The notes beneath the pieces are model-generated. The model had not been told where the DNA came from and did not search any database. It worked only from the letters and a program-made list of their open reading frames with translations. DNA of 37,420 bases from Patescibacteria group bacterium UBA5194 (GTDB lineage: Bacteria > Patescibacteriota > Gracilibacteria > BD1-5 > UBA6164): positions 1 to 37,420 of the forward strand of contig DHWA01000054.1 of the NCBI GenBank assembly GCA_002412935.1, in the 5' to 3' direction. The number at the start of each line of letters is the position of its first letter. Positions within the stretch are counted from its first letter, which is position 1. The position numbers and the translations under genes are program-made. Of this stretch, positions 20,735 through 29,618 are shown piece after piece.

Positions 20735-21316
20735 ATGAAAAAATTTATTTTCGAACATTCAGATATTATATATTTTATTATTTGAGTTTTATCTTGATTC
20801 TGAGTAAATATTATTACAAATGAAATTGAACTTAATATTTATTTTGGATTTGAATTTACTTTTCTTTGAATAATATTGGCTATATACTTAAAATCTTTGT
20901 TATGAAAATTTAATAAATTTGAATATTTTATTATACATTGAAGCTGGGAAAAAAGAATATTTAATGAATTAGAAACTCTGATATGCACAAATACTGATGA
21001 ATATCAATTGATTTTATGAGATGTGGTTGTTTCTAATTTTTCTCAACCTTGGATAGATTATGCAGATATGGAACATAATGAATCTATAAAATTAACTTTA
21101 AAGAAAAACGGAACTATTATTAATGAATTTACTTGGTTAAAATTAGATTGATATAGAGTTTTTATGCCTATTCCTGAATATGATTCTAAAAATAATTTTT
21201 ACTATTTTAATAAAAACTCATTAAAATATAATATGATGTGTAAAATATGAGAATATTGAAATGAAGATGATAGTTTTGAAGAACTTTTTTTAAGAGTCTG
21301 AATTAAAATTATATAA
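20735..21316 (+). CDS. Membrane protein of unknown function
   Basis: 193 aa. Two hydrophobic helices near the N-terminus (about 11-28 and 38-60) and then a soluble domain (about 75-193) with beta-strand-like segments ('YQLILGDVVVSNF', 'ESIKLTLKKNG'). No known family. It starts 1 bp after the lipoprotein stop, so translation is likely coupled. Confidence 0.65.
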
Positions 21317-21327
21317 CAAAATTAATT

Positions 21328-21909
21328 ATGAATTTTTTTGATGAATTAATTTCTTTATGTTTAAATTATTGGTATATATGTTTACTTATAATTTTAATTA
21401 TATCGGCTCTTTTAAATGATTTAAAAAGTAAAAAATCTGAAAGGTTTTTCTCTAGTTGGGAAAAAATTAGACAAGATGCACTGAATTACTATTGAAATTA
21501 TTGTTCAAAGTGTTGAATATCAGATAACTTACAAGTTCATCATAAAATTCCAAGGACATTATGATGAACTGACAATATAAATAACTTAATAGTTTTATGT
21601 AAGGATTGTCATGAAGAGGAGCATTGATATAAATTTGATGATTCTCAAACGAATTCAAAAAGTATTACTAGTAAAAATATGAGTAAAATTAATAAAGCTA
21701 TAATTAATAATGAAAAACTTACTATTATTTATAATAATACTTTTAAATGAGAAACTGTTAAAAGAGAAATTAAACCTATTGAATTATATAAGCAAGATTA
21801 TGTTTCTAGATTTTGAAACTCTTGATTTCATTGGACTGTAAGAGCTTTTTGTTATTTAAGAAATTGAGAAAGAAATTTCCAGATTAGAAAAATTAAAGAG
21901 ATTTTATAA
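21328..21909 (+). CDS. HNH endonuclease-like protein with a WYL-like C-terminal segment
   Basis: 193 aa. One N-terminal membrane helix (about 9-28). HNH motif: 'CSKCGISDNLQVHHKIPR' then 'NNLIVLCKDCHEEEH' (about 57-98), with the two CxxC pairs and the catalytic His. The C-terminal 60 residues ('LTIIYNN', 'REIKPIELY', 'WTVRAFCYLRNGERNFQIRK') resemble a WYL ligand-sensing domain. The combination of a membrane helix, HNH and WYL-like part is unusual. Function inferred only: a nuclease possibly controlled by a nucleic-acid or nucleotide ligand. Next to a toxin-antitoxin pair, it may be defence-related. Confidence 0.75.
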
Positions 21910-21929
21910 TTATTTTTTAATTTATATAT

Positions 21930-22235
21930 ATGTTTACAATTAACTGAACAGGAACTACTCTTTATTGAAAATCAGATTATAATACTAGTGATTGATCTTA
22001 TATTTCAACTAAATGGTTTGTATTTGCATGGATCCCAATTATTCCATTATGTTCATATAAAGTAGTTCCTTGAGAATATAAAGGATACATTATTTATAAT
22101 AATCAAAAATTTCTTATGAAAAATGTTCCAATGCATTGGAAACAAATAAAAAAAACATATACCAAAATGTTTATTATTATTAGTATAATATTTATTATAT
22201 TTTTTGTTTTATATTATATAAATAATATTTATTAA
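21930..22235 (+). CDS. Small membrane-anchored protein of unknown function
   Basis: 101 aa. A soluble, Trp/Tyr-rich N-terminal part ('TGTTLYGKSDYNTSDGSY', 'FVFAWIPIIPLCSYKVV') and one C-terminal membrane helix (about 80-98). No family recognised. Last gene of the 20287-22235 block. Confidence 0.6.
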
Positions 22236-22369
22236 TATTTTAATTAGTTTTATATGACTACATATAATAAAAATTTTAAAGATTCAACTTTTATTTGATA
22301 GGTTTGTATATATTATTTATACAATAATGAATTTTTATAAAAAATTATTAAGAACTCTAATAAACTTAT

Positions 22370-22395
22370 ATGGCTTTTAAATAAGCCATTTTATT
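22370..22395 (+). terminator. Terminator of the accessory block
   Basis: Stem 'atggctt' / 'aagccat' with a 6-nt loop and the tract 'tttatttt'. The 134 bp between the last stop and this hairpin hold no gene that I can see. Confidence 0.7.
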
Positions 22396-22445
22396 TTGCA
22401 TAAAAACAAAACAAAAACAATTTTAATATTCGTCAAGTTATATTT

Positions 22446-22475
22446 TTGGCTTATATTTTCAATAAAAGATATAAT
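22446..22475 (+). promoter_or_regulatory. Promoter of the structured RNA
   Basis: TTGGCT (22446-22451), 18-nt spacer, TATAAT (22470-22475). This predicts transcription from about 22482. Confidence 0.6.
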
Positions 22476-22481
22476 ATATAT

Positions 22482-22977
22482 GTATCGGCGAATGCTCTTT
22501 TACATTTTCTTACTAACCTAGATGGGTACTACCAAACCTAGTAGATATCCCTAAGTAAAACAATATTGTTTTACTTTACACAAAATAATTAAAATAAAAA
22601 TAAAAACAGGTGTTATATAATAAAATAAGTCATATCCATCTTTTTCAAATTAATTTTTTACGAAAAGTTGATTTAAAAAAGATGGATATAATCTATTCAA
22701 AAGTTCACCTCAAGTATATAAAAATTTTACTAAAATAAAAACAAAAGAGCCAGGTGAACTTTGCTCTATAAAAATCACCCAAAGGATAGTAAGAAGTTAT
22801 AGATATAAGTTCTTTTGAATCTTTATTTATAACAAACAGAAATAAGGGTTATTTCTAAAAAATAAAATCCTTTTTCCCCTAGATATTATACTTATTATTT
22901 GTATAACCTAGGCATGAGAAACTGGATTATACAAAAAGCTAAGTCACTTCTACCAAGAAAACTTAGCTCATTTTTTT
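22482..22977 (+). ncRNA. Large structured RNA of unknown class
   Basis: A region of 945 bp (22236-23180) has no protein gene even with UGA as sense. Within it, about 495 nt shows many strong hairpins in series: 22524-22551 ('gggtactac' / 'gtagatatccc'), 22553-22576 (9-bp perfect stem), 22633-22688 (17-18 bp, 'tatccatctttttcaaat' with its partner), 22700-22762 (11-bp perfect stem, 'aaagttcacct' / 'aggtgaacttt'), 22839-22855, 22878-22912 ('cctag...ctagg' with an inner 'tatac/gtata') and a final terminator stem (22937-22968) plus seven T. A promoter sits just upstream. I could not find the conserved cores of RNase P RNA, tmRNA, SRP RNA or group I/II introns. Function unknown. Confidence 0.65.
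22937..22977 (+). terminator. Terminator of the structured RNA
   Basis: Stem 'agctaagt' / 'acttagct' with a 16-nt loop and the run 'ttttttt' (22971-22977). Confidence 0.85.
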
Positions 22978-22979
22978 GT

Positions 22980-23031
22980 CTGCATGATTTTATAATTATA
23001 ATTCCTACTTTGTAGGAATTTTTTCTTGCAG
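22980..23031. repeat. Second hairpin behind the structured RNA
   Basis: Inner stem 'aattcctac' / 'gtaggaatt' followed by 'ttttc', and an outer stem 'ctgca' / 'tgcag'. It may be a back-up terminator. From here to the ATG at 23181 there is only AT-rich sequence with a possible -10 ('tataat', about 23087-23092). Confidence 0.55.
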
Positions 23032-23180
23032 AAAAATAAAAATAATATCTAATACCATAGAAATTAACGATAATTTTACTACTTAAGTATAATTTTTATG
23101 GGGTAAATAGAAAAAAGTCTTTACTTTTCTAACAAAAGATATAAAATATCAAGGATTTTTTTAGTATTTATAAAAATGAT

Positions 23181-24464
23181 ATGTTTAAAAGAAATTTATA
23201 TCTCAGTAAGATTTTGGCAGAATTAGATAATAAACAAGATATTCTATTTTTAGTTTGAGCTAGACAAGTTGGGAAGACTTCACTACTTAAAAGTTTGATA
23301 GAATTCAATTATATCAAAGAAGAAGAAACTTTGTTTTTGTATTGAGATAAATTATTAGAATTAGGTCTTTCAAAATCAATAGATCTTGAAATCCTTGTTT
23401 TTAATAAAATAAATAGAGAACAATTAAAATTTCTTATTATTGATGAAGCTCAATATATAAAAAATATAGGACTTATTTTGAAGATATTTATTGATCAAGT
23501 AAGAAAATGAGATTTTAATTTCAAAATTATAGTGACATGAAGCTGAAGTTTGGAAACTTTTAGAGGGATTACTGACAGCTTAATCGGAAGAAAAAAAATT
23601 ATTCAAGTACATTCTTTAAGTTTTATGGAATTTTTAGAATATAAGCAATTTGATATAAAATCTGTTCAAGTCATTTCTTTAGAAAACAAAAATATATTAA
23701 ATGCTTATTTAGATGAATTTATAAGTTATGGCTCATATCCAAGAGTTGTTATGGAAAATTCTTTGGAAAAGAAGCTAGAGATTCTAAATAATTTGTATAA
23801 TGATTATATATATAAGGATATTTGATTTTATTTAAAAGAAGATGAAGTTATTTCATTTGATAAATTTTTAAAATATGTGTCTACTTGAGTATGTTCATCA
23901 GTTGCAGTTGATAAAATTATATGAGATTTGTGAATTTCCAAAAGATTGGCAGATAAGTTTTTATTTTTAGTAGAAAATACTTTTGTTATCAATCTTGTTC
24001 CTGCTTTTTTCCAAAATAAACAAAAAGAACTATCCAAGGCAAAGAAAATATATTTTTCAGATTTAGGTTTTTTGAGAAAAGTTTTAGGAATTTCATTTAT
24101 AGCTTGAGATGTAAGATGAAAGTTTATAGAAAATTTTGTTTTTATGGAAATATTGAAATATAAATCAGATTTAGAAAATATTTATTATTACGGAAAAAAA
24201 TCTCAAAGTGAAATAGATTTTATTTTGCAAAACGAATTTAGCGGAAAAATCTTTCCAATAGAAGTAAAAACAGGATCAAAAGATAATATTCCTATAATTT
24301 TTAAATCTTTTCTAGAGGATTATAGAGAAAAAATAGGAAATTTTTATCTTATCAATAATGATATTTGTAAAATGAGAGAAGTATGAAAAAAACAATTAAA
24401 AGTAATTTCTTATTTGAATTTATTTGTAGAATTTTATGCAGGACTTGATTTTTATAATGATTAA
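23181..24464 (+). CDS. ATP-binding protein of the AAA_14/DUF4143 type
   Basis: 427 aa. Walker A 'LVGARQVGKTSLLKSL' (about 28-43), Walker B 'LKFLIIDEAQYI' (about 80-91) and sensor 'IIVTGSGSLETF' (about 116-127) are at the places usual for this family. The C-terminal DUF4143-like region ends with 'SEIDFILQ' and 'IFPIEVKTGS', which resembles a restriction-endonuclease-like core (D...ExK). These proteins are common in CPR and archaeal genomes and often occur in several copies; their role is not established. A paralogue follows directly. Confidence 0.88.
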
Positions 24465-24498
24465 AGTTACTTTTTGTAGTTTTTCTTTATAAAATAAT

Positions 24499-24525
24499 TT
24501 GCAATATTTTAGAATATACTATAAT
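24499..24525 (+). promoter_or_regulatory. Promoter for the second AAA gene
   Basis: TTGCAA (24499-24504), 15-nt spacer, TATAAT (24520-24525), 34 bp before the ATG. The layout is the same as before rplJ and the SPFH gene. Confidence 0.5.
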
Positions 24526-24559
24526 ATAAGTATATATATTTTATAATACACTCTAAAAT

Positions 24560-25774
24560 ATGGAAAGAATATTAAAGTATTCAATTGAGAAAATTTCATT
24601 AGTTTCATTGGATTATAAGAGGTATCTGTACAATGATTTAGTAGATATAAATGAAAAAATAGTGTGAGTTGTATGATTAAGATGAGTTTGAAAGACTACT
24701 TTATTGTTACAGATAGCAAATAAAAACAAAGAAAAATCAGTTTATTTTTCGATGGATAGCGTATTTGTTAAATGAAAAACTATATTTGAAATAGCAGAGG
24801 AACTTTATAATAATTTTGGTTTTAGATATTTTTTTATAGATGAAATTCATAAATATAAAAACTGGGAACAAGATTTAAAAACTTTATATGATTTCTTTGA
24901 TGATATAAAAATATATTTTTCTTGAAGTTCTTCTATTGATTTGATTAAATGAAACTATGATTTATCAAGAAGATGATTGCTTTTTCACCTAAATAAATTT
25001 TCATTTAGAGAGTTTTTGTATTTAAAATACAAATTATCACTAGAAAATATAAAATTAGATGTTTTACTTAAAGATTACAAAAATTTATCACTTTCTATTT
25101 ACACAAAAGAAAACAAAATTTGAAAGTATTTTAAAGAGTATCTTTCTTTTTGAGAGCTTGGATTTGCTTTTAATACAGAAGAAAAGTATTATAACGATAA
25201 ATTTTGAAATATAATAAATAAAATAATTTATGAAGATATATCATCTTTTTATAATTTAAAAACTGAAAATATTAATTATTTTTTTGAAATTCTAAAATTT
25301 ATTGCAAACTCATCTCCATCAGATATAAATTATTCAAATATTGCGAAATTATTGCACACAACACCTGATACAGTAAAATTTTATATAAATATACTTTCAG
25401 AAATAGGACTTATAAATATTTTTTGAGTTGAATGAAAAATCTCAGTAAATCTTAGAAAAACTAAAAAGATTATGTTTGAATTAACTGCATTTTTACAATA
25501 TTTTTCTGATAATCTAAACACTGAAAATACTATATGATCTATAAGAGAAAGTTTTGTTATATCTATGTTAAATAAATTTTGAAAAGTATTTTATCCAGAA
25601 AAATGAGATGTACTTTTTGTTTATGATAAAAATAAATATGTATTTGAAATATGATGAAAAAATAAGACTTTTAAGCAGATTAAAAATATAGAAAATTCTT
25701 TTTTGATTAAAGATGACATAGAAATAGCAAAAGAAAGAGAAATTCCTATTTGGTTATTATGACTTTTATATTAA
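24560..25774 (+). CDS. ATP-binding protein of the AAA_14/DUF4143 type, second copy
   Basis: 404 aa. Walker A 'GVVGLRGVGKTTLLLQIA' (about 36-53), Walker B 'YFFIDEIHKYKNWEQDL' (about 93-109), sensor 'IYFSGSSSIDLI' (about 118-129). A winged-helix-like part ('YSNIAKLLHTTPDTVKFYI', about 260-280) sits before the C-terminal nuclease-like region, here reduced to 'YVFEIGGKNKT' in place of the usual ExK. Only distantly similar to its neighbour, so an old duplication or separate acquisition. Confidence 0.87.
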
Positions 25775-25787
25775 AAAAATATTAATT

Positions 25788-26543
25788 ATGAAACTACTAA
25801 AAATACTAATTACATTTTTAATTCTTCTTATTTTCAGCAAAACTTTTGCTTATTATTATGATGAATACAAAGATTATGATAAATCTATAAGAATCAATAC
25901 TTTTTCAATGAAGCTTAGTTATTATGAATTGTGAAAAAAGATATGAACAATGGATGTATCAACAGGTGATCAAGCTCATCCAACTCCACTTGGAAGATTT
26001 AAAATAAGTACAAAAAGTAAATCTATGCTTTCTAAATCAGCTTGAAAACTTATGTCATATCGGATGGAATTTTTAGACTGAATTTATTGAATTCATGCTC
26101 TTCCTGAAGATTACAAATGAAATCTAGATACAACTTCAACTATTTGATCAGAAGCTGCTGGCTGATGTGTCAGGCTTGAAAAAAAAGATGCAAAAAAGTT
26201 ATATGAATGGGCAAAGAAATGAACTTATGTACTTATTGCTTATGATAAAGCAGAATATGCATCAAAAGATGATGAAAAAGTTATTAAAAAATATTTTGAA
26301 TATATAAATACAGGGAACTACAAAGAAGCATATAACCTAAAAGCAGATAAAAGATTAGGTTTTAGCGAATTTAAAAAAATATATAAATGATTGAATATTA
26401 AAATAAAAAATATAGAAAAAAACAAAAATTTAGATTTCATTGTAAAAACAGAGATTTATAAAAATAATAAGCTTATAAAAAGAGGAATATCGGTTTTTCA
26501 AGTTTCAGTTTGAAAAATAATAAAATCCTATTCTTTAAAATAG
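25788..26543 (+). CDS. Secreted L,D-transpeptidase (YkuD family)
   Basis: 251 aa. Signal peptide at 1-23 ('FLILLIFSKTFA'). The catalytic motif is 'SEAAGGCVRLEKKDAKKLY' with the nucleophilic Cys at about 127, and 'YGIHALP' (about 101) supplies the conserved His. 'HPTPLGRFKIS' is also typical. The region 'KLMSY-CGG-MEF' matches the family motif MpYWmxF, so CGG at 26061 fits Trp rather than Arg. The C-terminal 80 residues form a small NTF2-like or uncharacterised domain. It should cross-link peptidoglycan or attach proteins to it outside the membrane. Confidence 0.92.
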
Positions 26544-26669
26544 TGCAGTAAAATAAAGATATTTACGAAAAACAATTTTATTTTATAAAAACACATCGAA
26601 ATATTTGCATATAAAAAAAATATATAGTAAAATTTATTTACATTAATTATTTTATAACTATATTTATAT

Positions 26670-26846
26670 ATGTTTAAATTAAGAAAGGAGTCTAATTATG
26701 ATTTGTTACATTGGTCTTTATTTATCGCTTGTGCGTTTACTGCTACCTTTAAAATAATGGAAGTAGTATCTAATAAAAGTATGGAAATATTTGCATTTCA
26801 ACCTGAACTTGCTCAATATTCTGTTTTTGTACAAATGTTTAGTTAA
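26670..26846 (+). CDS. Small hydrophobic protein
   Basis: 58 aa, starting 'MFKLRKESNYDLLHW' and then a hydrophobic helix (about 16-32). The frame is supported by its own upstream AT-rich promoter region and a terminator 20 bp after the stop. No family recognised. The 'aagaaaggag' that looks like a ribosome-binding site at 26680-26689 lies inside this frame. Confidence 0.55.
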   Translation: MFKLRKESNYDLLHWSLFIACAFTATFKIMEVVSNKSMEIFAFQPELAQYSVFVQMFS

Positions 26847-26864
26847 AATTACTTGTACAATATT

Positions 26865-26892
26865 AAAAGTGTCTTTTATAGGCACTTTTTTT
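26865..26892 (+). terminator. Terminator after the 58-aa gene
   Basis: Stem 'aaaagtg(t)c' / 'ggcactttt' followed by a T-run. Confidence 0.8.
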
Positions 26893-26906
26893 AGTGTCAA
26901 AATATT

Positions 26907-26933
26907 TTGCAAATAAATTTAAAACTGTATAAT
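26907..26933 (+). promoter_or_regulatory. Promoter for the SPFH gene
   Basis: TTGCAA (26907-26912), 15-nt spacer, TATAAT (26928-26933), 32 bp before the ATG. Confidence 0.55.
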
Positions 26934-26965
26934 AAAATTACTTTATTTAATTAATTATTTTAAAT

Positions 26966-27925
26966 ATGCTTTGAGTAGTAATACCTATAATTCTAATTTT
27001 AGTTCCTATAATATGATTTATCTCTTGACTTATTATTCCTGCAATTATTTTTGATGTATTCTTAATTGCTTTATCTGTTAGAATAGTTAAACCAAATACA
27101 GTTAGAACAGTTGAAGTTTTTTGAAAATATAATCGTATTTTAAGACCATGATTAAGTTTTATCATTCCTGTTGTGGAAACTACAAAAGAACAAGTATTGT
27201 ATAGAATAAATTTTCCAGTTGATGTAGATTGAGTTACAAGTGATAATGTAACAGCTTATATTGGATTAAATGTTATATATTATGTTGATGATGATAAAAA
27301 TGATACGGAAGAAGGTGCTATTTATAAATCAGTTTATAAAATAGCTGATTCAAGAACTATGATTAAATCTATAATTGATCAAGAATTAAGAGGTATGATA
27401 GTTACTTTTAACCATAAAGAGGTTTTTGGTAAAAGAGAAGAAATCTGAAATGAAATAGAAGAAAAACTTAGAGAAAAATTATCAAGTTTTGGTTTTATTT
27501 TAGATTCTATACAAGTTAGAGATGTAAAACTTGAATCTTCTGTTATGGCAGCTATGAATAAAGTAGTAGAATCTGAAAAGCTTAAAGAAGCTGCAATGAA
27601 TCAATGAGAATCAGAGAAGATTATGCAAGTAAAAAGAGCTGAGGCTGAAAAAGAAACAAAGATATTACTAGGGCAAGGTATGGCTGGACAGAGAATGGAA
27701 ATAGCAAGATGATTTAAAGAATCTGTAGATTTGATAAAATCATCAGATACAAAGCTTGATTGAGAAAAAGTTCTTGCATTTTTACTTGATTCATCTAGAA
27801 TTGAAACTCTTTGAAATATATGAGATAATCAAAACACAAAATTGATATATTTAAATGAGGATTTAGAATGAAGATGAGCTAAGGCAAGAGATAAAAAATT
27901 AATAGCTGGTAGTGATATAATGTAA
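26966..27925 (+). CDS. SPFH/Band 7 (stomatin-like) membrane protein
   Basis: 319 aa. One N-terminal membrane helix (about 2-33), then the SPFH domain (about 45-200: 'VKPNTVRTVEVFGKYNRIL', 'SDNVTAYIGLNVIYYV', 'LRGMIVTFNHKEVFGKREE', 'GFILDSIQVRDVKLES'). A helical segment (about 200-250) rich in Ala/Glu follows. These proteins form oligomeric scaffolds in the membrane. In many bacteria they sit next to NfeD or proteases; here the neighbour is the prepilin peptidase. Confidence 0.9.
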
Positions 27926-27952
27926 TTTTATAGTTAACCTTCAAAAATATTT

Positions 27953-28981
27953 ATGATAGATCCGACTATTTTTTATATATTACTTTTTTTCTTTTGATTG
28001 TTTTTTGGTAGCTTTGCTTCCGTTATAATTCATAGATTAAAGTTTAAAGAATGATGAATTATGATGGGAAGAAGTAAGTGTCCAAAATGTCAAAATACTT
28101 TGGGAGTTTTGGATTTGGTACCTATATTGTCATATTTATCAACTTTATGAAAGTGTAGGTATTGTAAAGAAAAAATAAGTATAATCTATCCACTTTTAGA
28201 AATATCAACAGGGATTTTATTTTTTCTTGTTTGATTTAAATTAATTGATTTTAATTTAATTTTGGCATTAAATTGATTAGAAATATTTAAATTAGTATAT
28301 TTTTTATTTCTAGCATTCATTACTATAATTTTTACATTTTATGATATATTATTTTTAGAAATAAATGAATTAATTTTATTTATTTGAATATTTGTATCTT
28401 CGTTAGTTGTAATTGCTCAAACTATAAATCCAGATTTTCATATAATTTCTACTTTTGTTTCAAGTTATAGTAGAATTTGATTTAAAGATATGGTTATAAC
28501 TATTTTTCTATATATATTTATACTGTCTAGTCTTTATATAATAATTTTAAAATGATTAAAAGAATTATATGATGTTTTAATTTTATCTTTTGTTATTTTA
28601 TTAATTTTTATTTTTAAAAGATATTTATATGTAGATATTTATAGTATTCCTGTTATGAGTTCTATACTATGAGTATTACTTATTTTTTCATTTTTATTTT
28701 TCCAAATAATTATTAGCAAAGGGGCTTGGATGTGATGATGAGACTTAAGAATTGCTGTGTTGATGTGACTTATTTTATGAAATAGTTATAGTTTTCCTTG
28801 AATTATGTTAGCATATATTTCTTGAAGTATAATATGAATCTTAATTATTGTTATTCAAAAGATAAAAAAAATTAAGGAAGTTACTACTGTTATCCCATTT
28901 TGACCATTTTTATGAATTGGATTATTTTTAACGATTCTATTCCAAAAAGAGATAAATAATTTCATAGTTTATTATTTATAA
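27953..28981 (+). CDS. pilD: Prepilin peptidase (type IV leader peptidase)
   Basis: 342 aa, longer than the usual 230-290. N-terminal cytoplasmic zinc motif with two CxxC pairs ('KCPKCQNTLGVLDLVPILSY' and 'KCRYCKEKI'), preceded by 'FFFGSFASVIIHRL'. Catalytic aspartates: the first probably in 'FTFYDILFLEIN' (about 127), the second in 'GAWMGGGDLRIAVLMGL' (about 263). Many membrane helices; an extra hydrophobic region (about 150-250) lies between the two catalytic motifs. It should cleave and N-methylate the prepilin signals of the three pilin-like proteins in this window. Confidence 0.93.
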
Positions 28982-29012
28982 CAAATAAAAAGTAAAAGTA
29001 AATTTAATTTTT

Positions 29013-29041
29013 TTTACAAAATAGGTGAAACCGGGTATAAT
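29013..29041 (+). promoter_or_regulatory. Promoter for the gene at 29073
   Basis: TTTACA (29013-29018), 17-nt spacer, TATAAT (29036-29041), 31 bp before the ATG. Confidence 0.5.
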
Positions 29042-29072
29042 ATTATTAGTTTAATTATAAAAACAAAAAAAT

Positions 29073-29618
29073 ATGGATGCAAAAAAATTACAAGCTGTTA
29101 GAGATTTTGTATTAAATGCTGAAAAATCTTTGAAAAATGCAAAGAAAATATTAAGAGATGTTCTTGAAGAACATGGATTGAGTTTAAATGATGATGATAT
29201 CAATATAGATTTAGACACAAAATGATTAACTTCTTATAGTAGTGATGATTTTAAAATAGTTGAGTGAGTATTTACTTGAGACGAAATGCTTTGAGTAGAT
29301 GAACATAAATACCCAGTTCCTGTAAATTATGCATCTAAATCAAGACTTGTTCAATGAGATAGATTAAAACTTACTATAGAGCCAAGTGGTAGAATGCTTT
29401 ATAAACAAATAAAACCAATTGAAAGAGAATCAAAAGTAGGACTTTTGACAAAAGAACAATGAAAATATCAAGTAATTTCAGAATGATTAACATATAATGT
29501 TTTAACTGCTGCTGTTACTCATTTTAAAGCTGAGATATGAGATAGTGTATCAATTATAGTTCCAACCTGAAAACAAGCAAATTTTGCAGCTATTGAATCG
29601 GTTATACCTAAGTCTTAA
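29073..29618 (+). CDS. Conserved hypothetical protein, probably a CPR family
   Basis: 181 aa. An N-terminal helix ('LQAVRDFVLNAEKSLKNAKK', about 6-25), then a beta-rich domain: 'EGVFTGDEMLGVDEHKYPVP', 'NYASKSRLVQGDRLKLTIE', 'MLYKQIKPIERE', and the end 'AEIGDSVSIIVPTGKQANFA'. I recall similar proteins across CPR genomes without an assigned role. No signal peptide or membrane helix. Its stop overlaps the end of the convergent UPF0489 gene by 11 bp. Confidence 0.75.

Noticed and set aside
22522..22554. 10-codon mini-ORF (M-G-T-T-K-P-S-R-Y-P) inside the structured RNA, as a possible tmRNA tag
   Set aside because: It does not end in the usual Ala-rich tag, there is no tRNA-like acceptor/T-arm, and the bases are part of a hairpin.
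22700..22767. H-type pseudoknot between 'agagc' (22746) and 'gctct' (22763) across the 11-bp stem
   Set aside because: No loop would remain to cross the 11-bp stem, so the two pairings are more likely alternatives than simultaneous.
22236..23180. RNase P RNA, tmRNA, SRP RNA or a group I/II intron
   Set aside because: None of the conserved cores (e.g. GAGGAAAGUCC, the tmRNA T-arm, the SRP GGAAG loop region, a group II domain V) could be found.
26680..26689. 'aagaaaggag' as a Shine-Dalgarno site before an ATG at 26698
   Set aside because: It lies inside the 58-aa frame starting at 26670, and the ATG at 26698 does not open a convincing gene.
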